Counted from the first letter of the stretch, positions 1 to 7,555 are shown. The stretch: 14,676 nt of DNA from Rhodospirillales bacterium (GCA_025350425.1 JANXXW010000561.1:1-14676), one strand, 5' to 3'. A program made the numbers and translations. Notes: generated from the sequence alone by a model not told the origin.

Positions 1-1
1 G

Positions 2-1072
2 GTGCTGATCACCCACGACAAGGGCGGCGGCGTCACACGCCATGTGCAGGAACGCTGCGACGCGATTCGTGCCGAAGGCCGGCGACCGGTGGTGGTTCGT
101 CCCGGCGCGGACGCGACGACCTGCCGGATCACAGACGGCACCAACACTGAATTTTACAATCTAGACTTTACCCTTCCCGCCGAGCTTGACGCGATGGTTG
201 GGTTGTTGGCCGAGGGCCGCCCACAATCCGTGGAACTGCATCACCTGCTCGGCCACGCGCCTGCCATGCTCGATCTAGCTCGGCATCTGGACGTTGAACT
301 TGACATCTATATCCACGATTACGCGCTGTGGTGCCCGCGCGTGACGCTTGTGAGCCATGGGGAGAAGTACTGCGGCGAACCGGCACGGGTCGAGGAGTGC
401 ATCGCCTGCGTGGCCGATCTCGGCAGTCGCATCCACGACCCCATTGGGGTGGCGGCGTTGCGCGAACGCTCCACCGGCTTACTTCGCAGCGCGCGCGAGA
501 TCATCGCGCCCTCACAGGACGCCGCCAAGCGGATACAGCGGCATTTCCCTTTCGCGCGGCCAAGTGTTCGTCCGTGGGAAGACGACACCACGCTGTTCAG
601 CGCCCTGGCCATGGCTCGTTTGCCCGCCGTGACCTCGGCGAAAGGGCGGACCAAGATCGTCGTCGCCGGTGCCATTGGCTATGACAAAGGCTACGACGTC
701 CTGCTCGCCTGCGCCCGCGATGCGGCGCGGCGCGATCTCGCGATTGAGTTCGTCGTGGTCGGCCATACCGCCGACGACGGACGGCTGCTTGACACCGGGC
801 GGGCGTTCGTTACGGGCCGCTACGAGGAAGCCGAAGGGGTCGGCATGGTGACCGCGCAGAACGCGGCGCTCGGCTTCATTCCCTCTGTATGGCCGGAAAC
901 ATGGTGCTATGCGTTGTCCACCTTGTGGCGCGGAGGATTGCAGGTGGCGGCGTTCGATATCGGCGCGCAGGCGGAACGCATCAAGCGGGCCGGCGCCGGC
1001 TGGCTAATCCCGATCGGGTTGCCGGCGCCGCGCGTAAACGACCTCCTGCTTCGGCTCAAGCCGGGGGTGTGA
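2..1072 (+). CDS. Glycosyltransferase, GT4-like (GT-B fold), 5' end outside window
   Basis: Predicted to transfer a sugar from a nucleotide-activated donor to a glycan acceptor at the cytoplasmic face of the inner membrane. The reading frame is open at the left edge, and its first visible residues (LITHDKGGGVTRHV) look like an internal N-domain glycine-rich loop, so the true start lies upstream and the GTG at 2 is probably not the start. The C-terminal GT-B signature PSVWPETWCYALS is at visible residues 294-306, and the Rossmann strand KIVVAGAIGYDKGYD at 218-232. A linker region has four cysteines (WCPR at 110-113, YCGEP at 123-127, ECIAC at 132-136) that could hold a metal or a disulfide. 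It is convergent with the FkbM methyltransferase and their 3' ends overlap by 17 bp. Class assignment is firm; donor and acceptor are unknown. Confidence 0.85.
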   Translation: MLITHDKGGGVTRHVQERCDAIRAEGRRPVVVRPGADATTCRITDGTNTEFYNLDFTLPAELDAMVGLLAEGRPQSVELHHLLGHAPAMLDLARHLDVELDIYIHDYALWCPRVTLVSHGEKYCGEPARVEECIACVADLGSRIHDPIGVAALRERSTGLLRSAREIIAPSQDAAKRIQRHFPFARPSVRPWEDDTTLFSALAMARLPAVTSAKGRTKIVVAGAIGYDKGYDVLLACARDAARRDLAIEFVVVGHTADDGRLLDTGRAFVTGRYEEAEGVGMVTAQNAALGFIPSVWPETWCYALSTLWRGGLQVAAFDIGAQAERIKRAGAGWLIPIGLPAPRVNDLLLRLKPGV

Positions 1073-1847
1073 CCGCCGCGAGTCGGTCGCGCCAGAAGGC
1101 CTGAACCCACTCCTGAAATATAGCCGGCTCAACGCGGCTCGCAGGAAAGGCGCAGAAATACCAGCCTACATCGGGGTTGTCCCATTCGGCGGCGGTAAAA
1201 CGACGACCGAAGGCGTCGAACAATTCCAACTTCAGCCGGGCGAACAGCGCGAAGAAATCGTCGCGCGTATACCCGAAGCATGTCCCAGCCCATTCGAGAG
1301 CGTTCTCGAACACGATGAATGGCTTGCCGCGCGCAATCAGCGCCTCGGCGCCACGGAATGCCGAGTACTCGGCACCCTCCACATCCATCTTGATGAAATC
1401 CACACGGACATCAGGCAAAAGATCGTCGAGGCGCCGGAGCGGCACGACCACTTTTTCGGTCTCCATCCCAACTGGGGTGAAGCGCAGGGATGAGAAAGCG
1501 GGGCTGGTGGTGTTGCGAATGAACTCCGCATCTCCGTCGATATCGAACAACCCCACCACGTGATACCGGACCACATCCTCGACTCCGTCATGTCTGGCCC
1601 ATCCGCGATTGGCCTCCACGACATCGGCTTGTGGCTCAAACGCATGGACGATACCATCGGGCCGCACCCGCCGGGCGAGTGGGATCGTGTGGCGGCCGCC
1701 ATTGGCGCCTCCGTCGATAGCCACGCCTCCCGGCTTCACCATATGATCGGCCAGCATGTCGATCAGTTCCTCGTAGTGCTCACCGAGCACGACCCCGGCC
1801 GCTTCAAGAGCGATTTTGCCGGGTGGAAGGTCTACGATTTCGGTCAT
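1056..1847 (-). CDS. FkbM family SAM-dependent methyltransferase
   Basis: Predicted 263-residue cytoplasmic methyltransferase that uses S-adenosylmethionine, probably to O-methylate a sugar made by its operon partners. Visible family motifs are the SAM-binding loop AIDGGANGG (residues 43-51), the acidic end of strand 2 AFEPQ (69-73), and the FkbM hallmark IKMDVEGAEY (152-161). The length fits the family. The reading frame stays open upstream, but I place the start at the ATG at 1847. There it overlaps the stop of the preceding glycosyltransferase as ATGA, a typical translational coupling, and homology-like sequence begins only here. Its 3' end overlaps the convergent glycosyltransferase by 17 bp. 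Family assignment is strong; the methylated position is not inferable. Confidence 0.9.
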   Translation of the reverse strand: MTEIVDLPPGKIALEAAGVVLGEHYEELIDMLADHMVKPGGVAIDGGANGGRHTIPLARRVRPDGIVHAFEPQADVVEANRGWARHDGVEDVVRYHVVGLFDIDGDAEFIRNTTSPAFSSLRFTPVGMETEKVVVPLRRLDDLLPDVRVDFIKMDVEGAEYSAFRGAEALIARGKPFIVFENALEWAGTCFGYTRDDFFALFARLKLELFDAFGRRFTAAEWDNPDVGWYFCAFPASRVEPAIFQEWVQAFWRDRLAAVTPPA

Positions 1848-4177
1848 GCTGCCGTTCCACTTTCTTGATAATGCCCTGTGACCGATTCTGTCATCGATTG
1901 AGCAAGTTCTTTCATCTCGGTCCAAATCAAGGCCCAGCCGGCATCGTTGCGATAGTTTCCCGCTCGCGCGCGCTCCGCCGCGAGGGTCGATGCCATGGTT
2001 GCGGACGACAGCATTTCGGCCAGCAGCGCGGTCGATGCGGACAGGCCGGATGCGATCGCCGGAGCGACACCGCGATCGACCGAGGAATATTCCGGCAACC
2101 CGATCTGGTCTGAGAACAACGTAAGGCACGGAAGATCCGAACGATCGATGATCTCGCGCGCGCACTCCATCTGGGGATCGCTGGAGATGTCGATCACCAG
2201 CATAGGGCCGACGCCCTGCTCGGCAAAACAATGGACCAGAGGCAGCAACACCGCTCCCGGCATAACGCCTTCGATTTCAAAACCACGCGCTGGCTGTCGC
2301 GCAACCACCACCTGGATGAGGCGTGCCGACAGGCGGGATACCACCGACCAAGTCAGTCCAAGCAGCGGGTCGTCCACTGAATCGGCCAGGATCACGATGC
2401 TTTCGCGTGGTCCTGTCCGGAGCCGCGCCAGGGCCTGGCTTCGCTCCCCACGCCAGAAACTCGGCACACGATGGGTCCATGTCCCGTGCTTGCCGCCGTA
2501 GGCGAGGAGGCCTCGGCGCGACATGGTGACGACCTCGTGGAAGCTTGCGGTCAGCAGCGACTGCATCCTTGGCAAATCGGACTCGGCCGAACCCAAAACT
2601 GCCAGATCGAGGTTGATGTAGGCGCGGGTGGGAATGGGAATTGCGGGCAGGTCCCACTTATGGCGGGCGGAGGCGAACCAAAATGCGATCTGCGGCGTGC
2701 GTGTCAGCGCGGTCAACGACAACCATCGCGCGCGGCTAAGGCCGATCTCGCGCAACCGGCGATCTATCCTCGCCTGGTCGGGATGTGGCGCGAGGATCAA
2801 GCAGCCGAAACACGCCAAGTGATACAGTGGCGCAGCGTCCCAATCGTCGTCCACGCCGCCATCCACAAAAACGCTGAAATCCGTGAGATTACCGACATAG
2901 TCGGCAGTCTCCAGGAGGTGGTCGAGGACCATGGAGCCCTCGAACAGATCTTCCAGTCGGATGACAACGCACACGCAGGGCGGCACGCGCTCAAGTTCGG
3001 CGACCGTGTAGGCGAGGCCGTATGCGAGTTCGGCCTGAAGGTCGCGCACGATAACCGTCGAAAGATGCTCCAACCTATCGACGAGAGACGGTTCGTTCAC
3101 GATACACCGCAACGCCCCCATCATTTCGTCCAGCGAGGACAACGTATGAAACGGATGGCGCGCCGGATAGCCCTCGAAGGCGTGCGCCAGCGCCACGACT
3201 GCCTTGCCTTGGCATAGGGCTTCGCCAACCTTGATCTTGAGGCCGGTCGATACCAAGATGGGTGCGACCACCACGTCCACGTATTCATAGAAGCTCGTCA
3301 GATCCGGCAGGCGCCCGAGCACGTGTATCCAGGGCACGTCCGGCGGGTCGAGAAGCGCGCAGATGCCGCCAGCGATAACGATCTCACATGGCAACAAGGT
3401 ACGCGCGACATAGGCGCGGATGGCGGCAAGGAACGCTTTGGTGTTCACGAGGTTGACACTGTTCGCGGCGCCCACCATGCCGAACCGCAACACCTCCCGC
3501 CTTGCCCGCGAAACCGGCGGCCTATCGACCGGCTCGAAGTAAGGCATGTTCACGACGTGCTTCATTCCAAGAGAGGCGAAAAACTCTGCCTCCTGTGGCT
3601 TGATCGACCAGATTACGTGGGCGCGAGCGAGCGCCTTTCGCTCCTCCGCTTCCGTGGTGTGGAAGAATTCCGGGCCGATACCAGCCGACGCCAGCAATTC
3701 GCGCCGGCCAGAAAAACGGTCATGTGTGTCCAACACACGCAGCATGCCAATTGGGCAGCTCTCGAACGCACGGGTCAGCCAAGTATAGTTGACCAGCAGC
3801 ACATCGACCACGTGTGTGCGGAAAACCCAGGCGAGCATGTCGGCGATCGCCGGATCCCACCATTCGTCGGCGAGATGATCTCCCGCAATTGCGTTGGGAT
3901 GCAGCGGCACGGTAACTGGGACCGTGTAGTACTCGTCCCACTGCGCCGACATCGCGGAGACGGAGTCCATCGGCACGCCCGTGCGCCATTCGCTCTCGCT
4001 GGGGTAATGGACAAAGATGATCCGCGCGCCGAGGTCTCGGAGCGAAGTGGTCAGGTGGAAGACGCGGCGGCGATTGCCCGCGTCGAGCGGGTATGTCGGT
4101 GTGGGGGACAGCACCACGACGTTGCGTCCACGCCAACTTACGGTCATGTCCACAGCCGGCTGAAGACTATCCAGCAT
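1844..4177 (-). CDS. Large glycosyltransferase: GT4-like N-half with unassigned C-terminal half
   Basis: A 777-residue protein. Residues 18-395 form a GT-B glycosyltransferase: an N-domain opening with VVVLSPTPTYPLDAGNRRR (20-38), the interdomain segment LRVLDTHDRFSGRR (146-159), and a C-domain with VAPILVSTGLKIKVGEAL (304-321), the GT4 donor-binding motif with its conserved Glu. Residues from about 400 to 777 have alternating hydrophobic strands (VIRLEDLFEG, ESIVILADS, PMLVIDISSD) that look like another alpha/beta fold, but I recognise no catalytic motif. I chose the ATG at 4177, which overlaps the upstream GT2-like gene by 11 bp; the ATG at 4147 (767 residues) is an equal alternative, since neither has a clear ribosome binding site. 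The frame upstream of 4177 lies inside the GT2-like gene and is not used. The 3' end overlaps the methyltransferase start (ATGA). Confidence 0.85.
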   Translation of the reverse strand: MLDSLQPAVDMTVSWRGRNVVVLSPTPTYPLDAGNRRRVFHLTTSLRDLGARIIFVHYPSESEWRTGVPMDSVSAMSAQWDEYYTVPVTVPLHPNAIAGDHLADEWWDPAIADMLAWVFRTHVVDVLLVNYTWLTRAFESCPIGMLRVLDTHDRFSGRRELLASAGIGPEFFHTTEAEERKALARAHVIWSIKPQEAEFFASLGMKHVVNMPYFEPVDRPPVSRARREVLRFGMVGAANSVNLVNTKAFLAAIRAYVARTLLPCEIVIAGGICALLDPPDVPWIHVLGRLPDLTSFYEYVDVVVAPILVSTGLKIKVGEALCQGKAVVALAHAFEGYPARHPFHTLSSLDEMMGALRCIVNEPSLVDRLEHLSTVIVRDLQAELAYGLAYTVAELERVPPCVCVVIRLEDLFEGSMVLDHLLETADYVGNLTDFSVFVDGGVDDDWDAAPLYHLACFGCLILAPHPDQARIDRRLREIGLSRARWLSLTALTRTPQIAFWFASARHKWDLPAIPIPTRAYINLDLAVLGSAESDLPRMQSLLTASFHEVVTMSRRGLLAYGGKHGTWTHRVPSFWRGERSQALARLRTGPRESIVILADSVDDPLLGLTWSVVSRLSARLIQVVVARQPARGFEIEGVMPGAVLLPLVHCFAEQGVGPMLVIDISSDPQMECAREIIDRSDLPCLTLFSDQIGLPEYSSVDRGVAPAIASGLSASTALLAEMLSSATMASTLAAERARAGNYRNDAGWALIWTEMKELAQSMTESVTGHYQESGTAA

Positions 4178-5105
4178 CGTCTTCGTGCAAACCGGCCAGT
4201 ATCGCCTGAACGGCGGCGTATGTGGCACCCATCTGGGCCGCGAAACGTTGCTGATCCGTATGGGCCAGCGCCAAGCCGCGCAAGGTGCGGTCGGCGGGCG
4301 CGCAGCTTGCCAGGAATGCCTTGGCGCGATCCCACGCCGCCGCAGCGCCAAGCTGCGATGCGTCCGGCGCGCACACGAAATCGGATACCGCCTGCCACGC
4401 CATCCGCTTGCGAAACCAGCCCTGCCGAAGCCGGGCGCTGAGCACGAGATGATCGACCTCGGCCGCCGGGCTGTAACCGGCCAGCCCTCCGCGCGCGTTG
4501 ATGCGTTCCTGCAGATCCGTCTCATCGTTGGACATCAACGACGCGCCGCTCCCGACGCGGCCGAGCGCTACGCTGAAACCGCCGGCTTCCTTCACCGCCG
4601 CCGTGCGGTAGCTGAGGTTGGCACCGACCACCCACTCGTCAGGCCGGATCAACCGTGTTTTATCTCCCAGGTCGCATTCGGAGAGGTAGCAAAGCATGTT
4701 GTCCGCGAGCCAGGCGGGCCGCGTTCCCTGGAAGCGCAACCGCACGCGTCCGCCGATCACATGCGTGGCGGGGCCAAGATACGCGAACGCTTCGATTTTC
4801 CGCGAGAGCCAACTCTTGCTGGCAATCGCGTCGTCATCGAGGAAGGAGACGAACGGCGTCGTCGTAATTTCAAGCCCGAGGTTGCGCGCGCGTGACAATC
4901 CGGCGACGGGCTCGTGGTGCCACAGCAGGTTTTGCGTGTCGCGCCACCGGCGCGACATCTCGCGCGAACGATCCGCGTCAGGGGAGTTATCGATAACTGT
5001 GATCTGGTATTCGCTTACCGGAAAATCCTGCCCGATGACGGACGCCACTGCCTGATCAAGAAGCTCGTATCGATCATAAGTACAAATAATTACATTGATT
5101 AACAT
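4167..5105 (-). CDS. Glycosyltransferase family 2 protein
   Basis: A 312-residue GT-A fold glycosyltransferase, first gene of the leftward operon. The N-terminus INVIICTYDRYELLDQAV (residues 3-20) is the usual GT2 nucleotide-binding strand and helix. VIDNSPDADRS (38-47) follows, then VAGLSRARNLGL (67-78) and the metal-binding acidic triad FLDDDA (88-93). A probable catalytic acid region is SNDETDLQERI (192-202), followed by H219. The acceptor-side tail (230-312) has no transmembrane helix, so the protein is probably cytosolic or peripheral. The ATG at 5105 is the only start that keeps the complete first strand. That start codon sits in a short inverted repeat and has no strong Shine-Dalgarno sequence. 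Donor and acceptor are unknown. Confidence 0.9.
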   Translation of the reverse strand: MLINVIICTYDRYELLDQAVASVIGQDFPVSEYQITVIDNSPDADRSREMSRRWRDTQNLLWHHEPVAGLSRARNLGLEITTTPFVSFLDDDAIASKSWLSRKIEAFAYLGPATHVIGGRVRLRFQGTRPAWLADNMLCYLSECDLGDKTRLIRPDEWVVGANLSYRTAAVKEAGGFSVALGRVGSGASLMSNDETDLQERINARGGLAGYSPAAEVDHLVLSARLRQGWFRKRMAWQAVSDFVCAPDASQLGAAAAWDRAKAFLASCAPADRTLRGLALAHTDQQRFAAQMGATYAAVQAILAGLHEDDAG

Positions 5106-5122
5106 GAACGTAACAGGTTCAT
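5104..5122 (-). promoter_or_regulatory. Inverted repeat overlapping the GT2-like gene start codon
   Basis: ATGAAC (5104-5109) and GTTCAT (5117-5122) are perfect inverted copies with a 7-nt spacer. In leftward RNA the stem would include most of the GT2-like start codon. A seven-codon frame (MNLLRSC) starts at 5122 and ends across the gene start. A regulatory role is only a possibility; the stem is short. Confidence 0.25.
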
Positions 5123-5245
5123 CTTGCCATTGCTTTCCGTATCGACCCGCCGCGATGCAAGTGGCCTCCCGATAGCAGTCCGGCGGCGCCCATGCTACAG
5201 CTTTCGTGACTGGCCGCCGCTGCCGGCGGGGTCTCGCGACGATAC

Positions 5246-5249
5246 AGGA
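5246..5249 (+). promoter_or_regulatory. Ribosome binding site deciding the start of the coiled-coil protein
   Basis: AGGA lies 4 nt upstream of the ATG at 5254. The earlier in-frame GTG at 5206 has no such element, and the 16 residues it would add are Arg-rich and non-conserved in appearance. Confidence 0.5.
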
Positions 5250-5253
5250 TGAT

Positions 5254-5868
5254 ATGAGCGCCAGTTACGCCGAAGACACGATCGAACAATCCGGTCATGC
5301 CGCCCGGATCGCCGTCCTGGAAGCGGAGGTGTCTAATCTTCGTAACGACTATGAAAATCTGCGAGCCCAACTGGTTGCGTTGGCGGAAGTCGAACGTTAC
5401 CGGGACGTCATCCTGCGACGGCATGTGCCCACGACGCTGCAGCCGCCATCAAACTGCAAGCTGAGCGCGCTCGATTTCGCAGAGCAGAGCGATGGTCTGT
5501 ATTATCTGGAATACGGCCCGCGCGGTCAGCCCTATCGCTGGACTGGCCCGGGACACACGACACGGGTACGTTTCAACGTCGATCGCTCCGTCCCCGTCAT
5601 TGTCACGATGCGACTGATTTCGCTGGGCTCGCACACCGAGCGGGACAGGATCACCCTGGACGTCGAAGGTGTCACCTATGTCATGCGAGTGACGCCGGCC
5701 GAGGGTACCGTTCTGGAAGCGGGTCCGCTACCTCGCCGCGCCGTGTCCGGCTCCACGGAACTTGTGTTCAACTTCCCAGTCCTGTTCTCGCCAGGAGGCG
5801 CCGAGGAGCACGACGCGCGGCAACTCGGTGTCGCACTGCAAGGCGTGGAGATCGGGCCGGCGGCCTGA
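5254..5868 (+). CDS. Hypothetical protein with coiled coil and beta-rich C-terminal domain
   Basis: A 204-residue protein divergent from the glycosyltransferase operon. Residues 17-52 form a likely coiled coil (IAVLEAEVSNLRNDYENL, with regularly spaced Leu, Ile and Val). From about 66 to 201 the sequence alternates hydrophobic strands with turns (YRWTGPG at 94-100, VRFNVDRSVPVIVTMRLIS at 105-123, ITLDVEGVTYVMRV at 133-146, ending RQLGVALQGVEI at 189-200), resembling a beta-sandwich of the kind attached to polysaccharide enzymes. No signal peptide or catalytic motif is visible. The start at 5254 is chosen over an in-frame GTG at 5206 because AGGA lies 4 nt before it. By position it may serve the neighbouring glycan pathway; I do not recognise the family. 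Confidence 0.75.
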   Translation: MSASYAEDTIEQSGHAARIAVLEAEVSNLRNDYENLRAQLVALAEVERYRDVILRRHVPTTLQPPSNCKLSALDFAEQSDGLYYLEYGPRGQPYRWTGPGHTTRVRFNVDRSVPVIVTMRLISLGSHTERDRITLDVEGVTYVMRVTPAEGTVLEAGPLPRRAVSGSTELVFNFPVLFSPGGAEEHDARQLGVALQGVEIGPAA

Positions 5869-5882
5869 TCGGCGGCGCGCGC

Positions 5883-6089
5883 TTATTCCGGTTTCACGAG
5901 GCCATCGCGACCCCGTTCCAACTGCGTTCTCCGTGTGTCAAACCACGCCAAAACTGGCTTCAGCGAAAGCCGTAACGCGTCGTCGGTCGCGTTCGGTTCT
6001 TGCAGGCAGACCACGTCTGGACGGGTGGCATCGATCCATGCGAGCAGGTTCGCCAGGCGGCGATTGACGTTGAAGTTGGCGATCCTCAC
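5883..6089 (-). pseudogene. N-terminal fragment of an exodeoxyribonuclease III-like (EEP family) protein
   Basis: A 68-codon frame starting at a GTG that overlaps the amidohydrolase stop as GTGA. Residues 1-39 (MRIANFNVNRRLANLLAWID, then RPDVVCLQEPNATDDAL) match the N-terminus of exodeoxyribonuclease III, including the metal-site Asn (N7) and Glu (E31). Family members are about 250-270 residues. Here the homology stops after about 39 residues and the rest (ending ERGRDGLVKPE) is unrelated to the family as I know it. The other catalytic residues (later Asp, Asn and the final Asp-His pair) are absent. Three to four residues also appear missing after FNVN compared with the usual pattern. It is best read as a truncated, non-functional remnant; a short expressed peptide cannot be excluded. 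Confidence 0.7.
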
Positions 6090-7207
6090 GCGCTAAGGCG
6101 ATACACCTGCCGGGCGTTGTCGCGGAAGAACTGGCGACGCTGCACCTCGGTGACCTTCAACGGTAGGCAATGCGCGGGGTCGTCGAAATCCCAATGCGGG
6201 TAGTCGGTCGCGAACAGCAGCCGGTCCCAGCCGATCCAGCCGATGGTGTCCAGCAAGTGCGAGCGCTCCTCCGGTTCCTCCATCGGCTGCGTGGTCCACC
6301 AGACATGGTCGCGGACGATCTCGGAAGGCGGGCGCGTGAGGTGCGGCGTTTCGGCGCGGAGCCGGGTCCAGGCGCGGTCCAGGCGCCAAATGAGCGGAGG
6401 CGCCCATGCGAAGCCCGCCTCGATCAGCACGAGTTTCAAGGTGGGGTAGCGGGCGAACACGCCTTCGACCACGAAGCTGGTCAGCACCGCCTGACAGGTC
6501 TGGGCGTGGGCCGTCATCTCCTCAATATAGTAGCTCGGCCAGCCACCCCCGGTGATCGGGTTGCCGCCATAGCCGAACGCATGGACGCCGATGGGTAGCC
6601 CGGCTTCCACGGCGGCCTCGTAGATCGGCCAGTATTTGCGCGAGCCGAGCGGTTCGGCGGTGCGGGTGAGTAGCAGCACCTGCACGAAGTCGGGTTCGCT
6701 GGCGCGACGGCGGATTTCCGCAGCAGCAGCGGCGGCGTCCTCATAGTTTACCACCACGGAAGCGCGCAGCCGGCGATCCTGGGTGGTCCATTTCGCCAGC
6801 TGCCAATCGTTGGTAGCAGAGCATAGGGCGTTGCTGAGGTCTTGGTTTTGCGCCCCCTGCCCGCTGTCCAGCGGGTTGAGGATGCCGAGTTCGACGTTGT
6901 TCGGGTCCAGGTGCTGCTTCTGCATGAACGACAGGCTGCTGCCCTGGCGGCCCCCCTCGGGCGGGTAGGCATCCCGGCGGGAGGCGTTGGGCTGGCTCTT
7001 GGGGTAGGAAGGCCCTGACTGGAACCCTTTGCGGCCGGGCGCTCCAAAGGTCGCGAGATGCTCGATCCAGTGGCGCGCGAGAAACGGGTGCAGCTCCGTG
7101 TCGGAACGCTTGCCTGGATGGATGTCGCAGTCCGCGATGGCTAGGCGGCTGGCTTGGCTCGCCTCGGGAACCGTGTTCGTTTGGGTGTTCAGCACGGGCA
7201 TATTCAT
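6086..7207 (-). CDS. Amidohydrolase 2-type metal-dependent hydrolase
   Basis: A 373-residue TIM-barrel amidohydrolase (amidohydrolase_2 type), probably cytoplasmic and metal-dependent. It would hydrolyse or decarboxylate a small organic substrate that cannot be named from sequence. Visible metal-site elements are D28-I-H30 in ADCDIHPG, H209 in GVHAFGYGG, the segment FARYPTLKLVLIEAGFAW (251-268), and FATDYPHWDFDDP (332-344) with the catalytic Asp D335. The length is normal for the family. The ATG at 7207 overlaps the stop of the upstream amidohydrolase stub (ATGA), with GGAG 8 nt before it. Its own stop overlaps the GTG of the exonuclease fragment. It is not the PhnM-type amidohydrolase of the C-P lyase pathway, so its closeness to phnCDE does not by itself imply phosphonate metabolism. 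Confidence 0.88.
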   Translation of the reverse strand: MNMPVLNTQTNTVPEASQASRLAIADCDIHPGKRSDTELHPFLARHWIEHLATFGAPGRKGFQSGPSYPKSQPNASRRDAYPPEGGRQGSSLSFMQKQHLDPNNVELGILNPLDSGQGAQNQDLSNALCSATNDWQLAKWTTQDRRLRASVVVNYEDAAAAAAEIRRRASEPDFVQVLLLTRTAEPLGSRKYWPIYEAAVEAGLPIGVHAFGYGGNPITGGGWPSYYIEEMTAHAQTCQAVLTSFVVEGVFARYPTLKLVLIEAGFAWAPPLIWRLDRAWTRLRAETPHLTRPPSEIVRDHVWWTTQPMEEPEERSHLLDTIGWIGWDRLLFATDYPHWDFDDPAHCLPLKVTEVQRRQFFRDNARQVYRLSA

Positions 7208-7479
7208 CGCGCGGGCTCCAACAGACGGGCGTAAGTGGCACGCCGATTATCAACCATGATCCACCGGACGAGATCGGTCGAGAGGTAAGCGGGCAACAGC
7301 AGCAATTCGTCCGGCTGCATATAACCCATCAGACGATCGAGGCTTTCGGCGGTCGGTGGCGCATCGAGCGGCTGGAGCGAGGGGCGGACGTTGGTGTGGA
7401 CGATCTTGGTAGGTGGGCGACTTACCCATGGGACCTCCGTCCCAGGCCTCTTTGTTTTGTTTCCGTTGCATTCTCCCAC
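7204..7479 (-). pseudogene. C-terminal stub of a second amidohydrolase, catalytic motif deleted
   Basis: Residues 14-90 of this 91-codon frame (GTG start at 7479) align by eye with the last 90 or so residues of the intact neighbour. TEVPWVSRPPTKIV matches AETPHLTRPPSEIV, QPLDAPPTAESLDRL matches QPMEEPEERSHLLDT, and RWIMVDNRRATYARL matches RQFFRDNARQVYRL. Two defects are visible. The N-terminal ~270 residues and all early metal ligands are missing. At residues 62-63 (DELLLL then PAYLST) about 14 residues equivalent to the neighbour's ATDYPHWDFDDP are gone in frame. It therefore cannot be an active amidohydrolase. The residues before 14 match nothing I recognise. The retained ATGA overlap with the downstream gene suggests an ancestral amidohydrolase pair. 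Confidence 0.75.
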
Positions 7480-7555
7480 CGCCCTTTCCCGTCATCGAAG
7501 CTTCACGGTTCCGCAACCTGGGCGTCTTCCACGCGGTGTAGAGGCTGCCGATAAT

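Noticed and set aside
2471..4441. Long rightward open frames (2471-3217, 3323-4441)
   Set aside because: They are antisense shadows of the leftward glycosyltransferase gene in GC-rich DNA, with Arg/His-rich composition and no motifs.
4178..4525. Upstream extension of the large glycosyltransferase frame to 4525
   Set aside because: This stretch is wholly inside the GT2-like gene in another frame and reads as Arg/Ala/Cys-rich shadow sequence without family features.
6086..7207. Amidohydrolase considered as PhnM of the C-P lyase pathway
   Set aside because: The motifs (DIHPG, HAFGYGG, DYPHWDFDD) are of the amidohydrolase_2 type, the gene is on the opposite strand from phnCDE, and no other C-P lyase gene is present.
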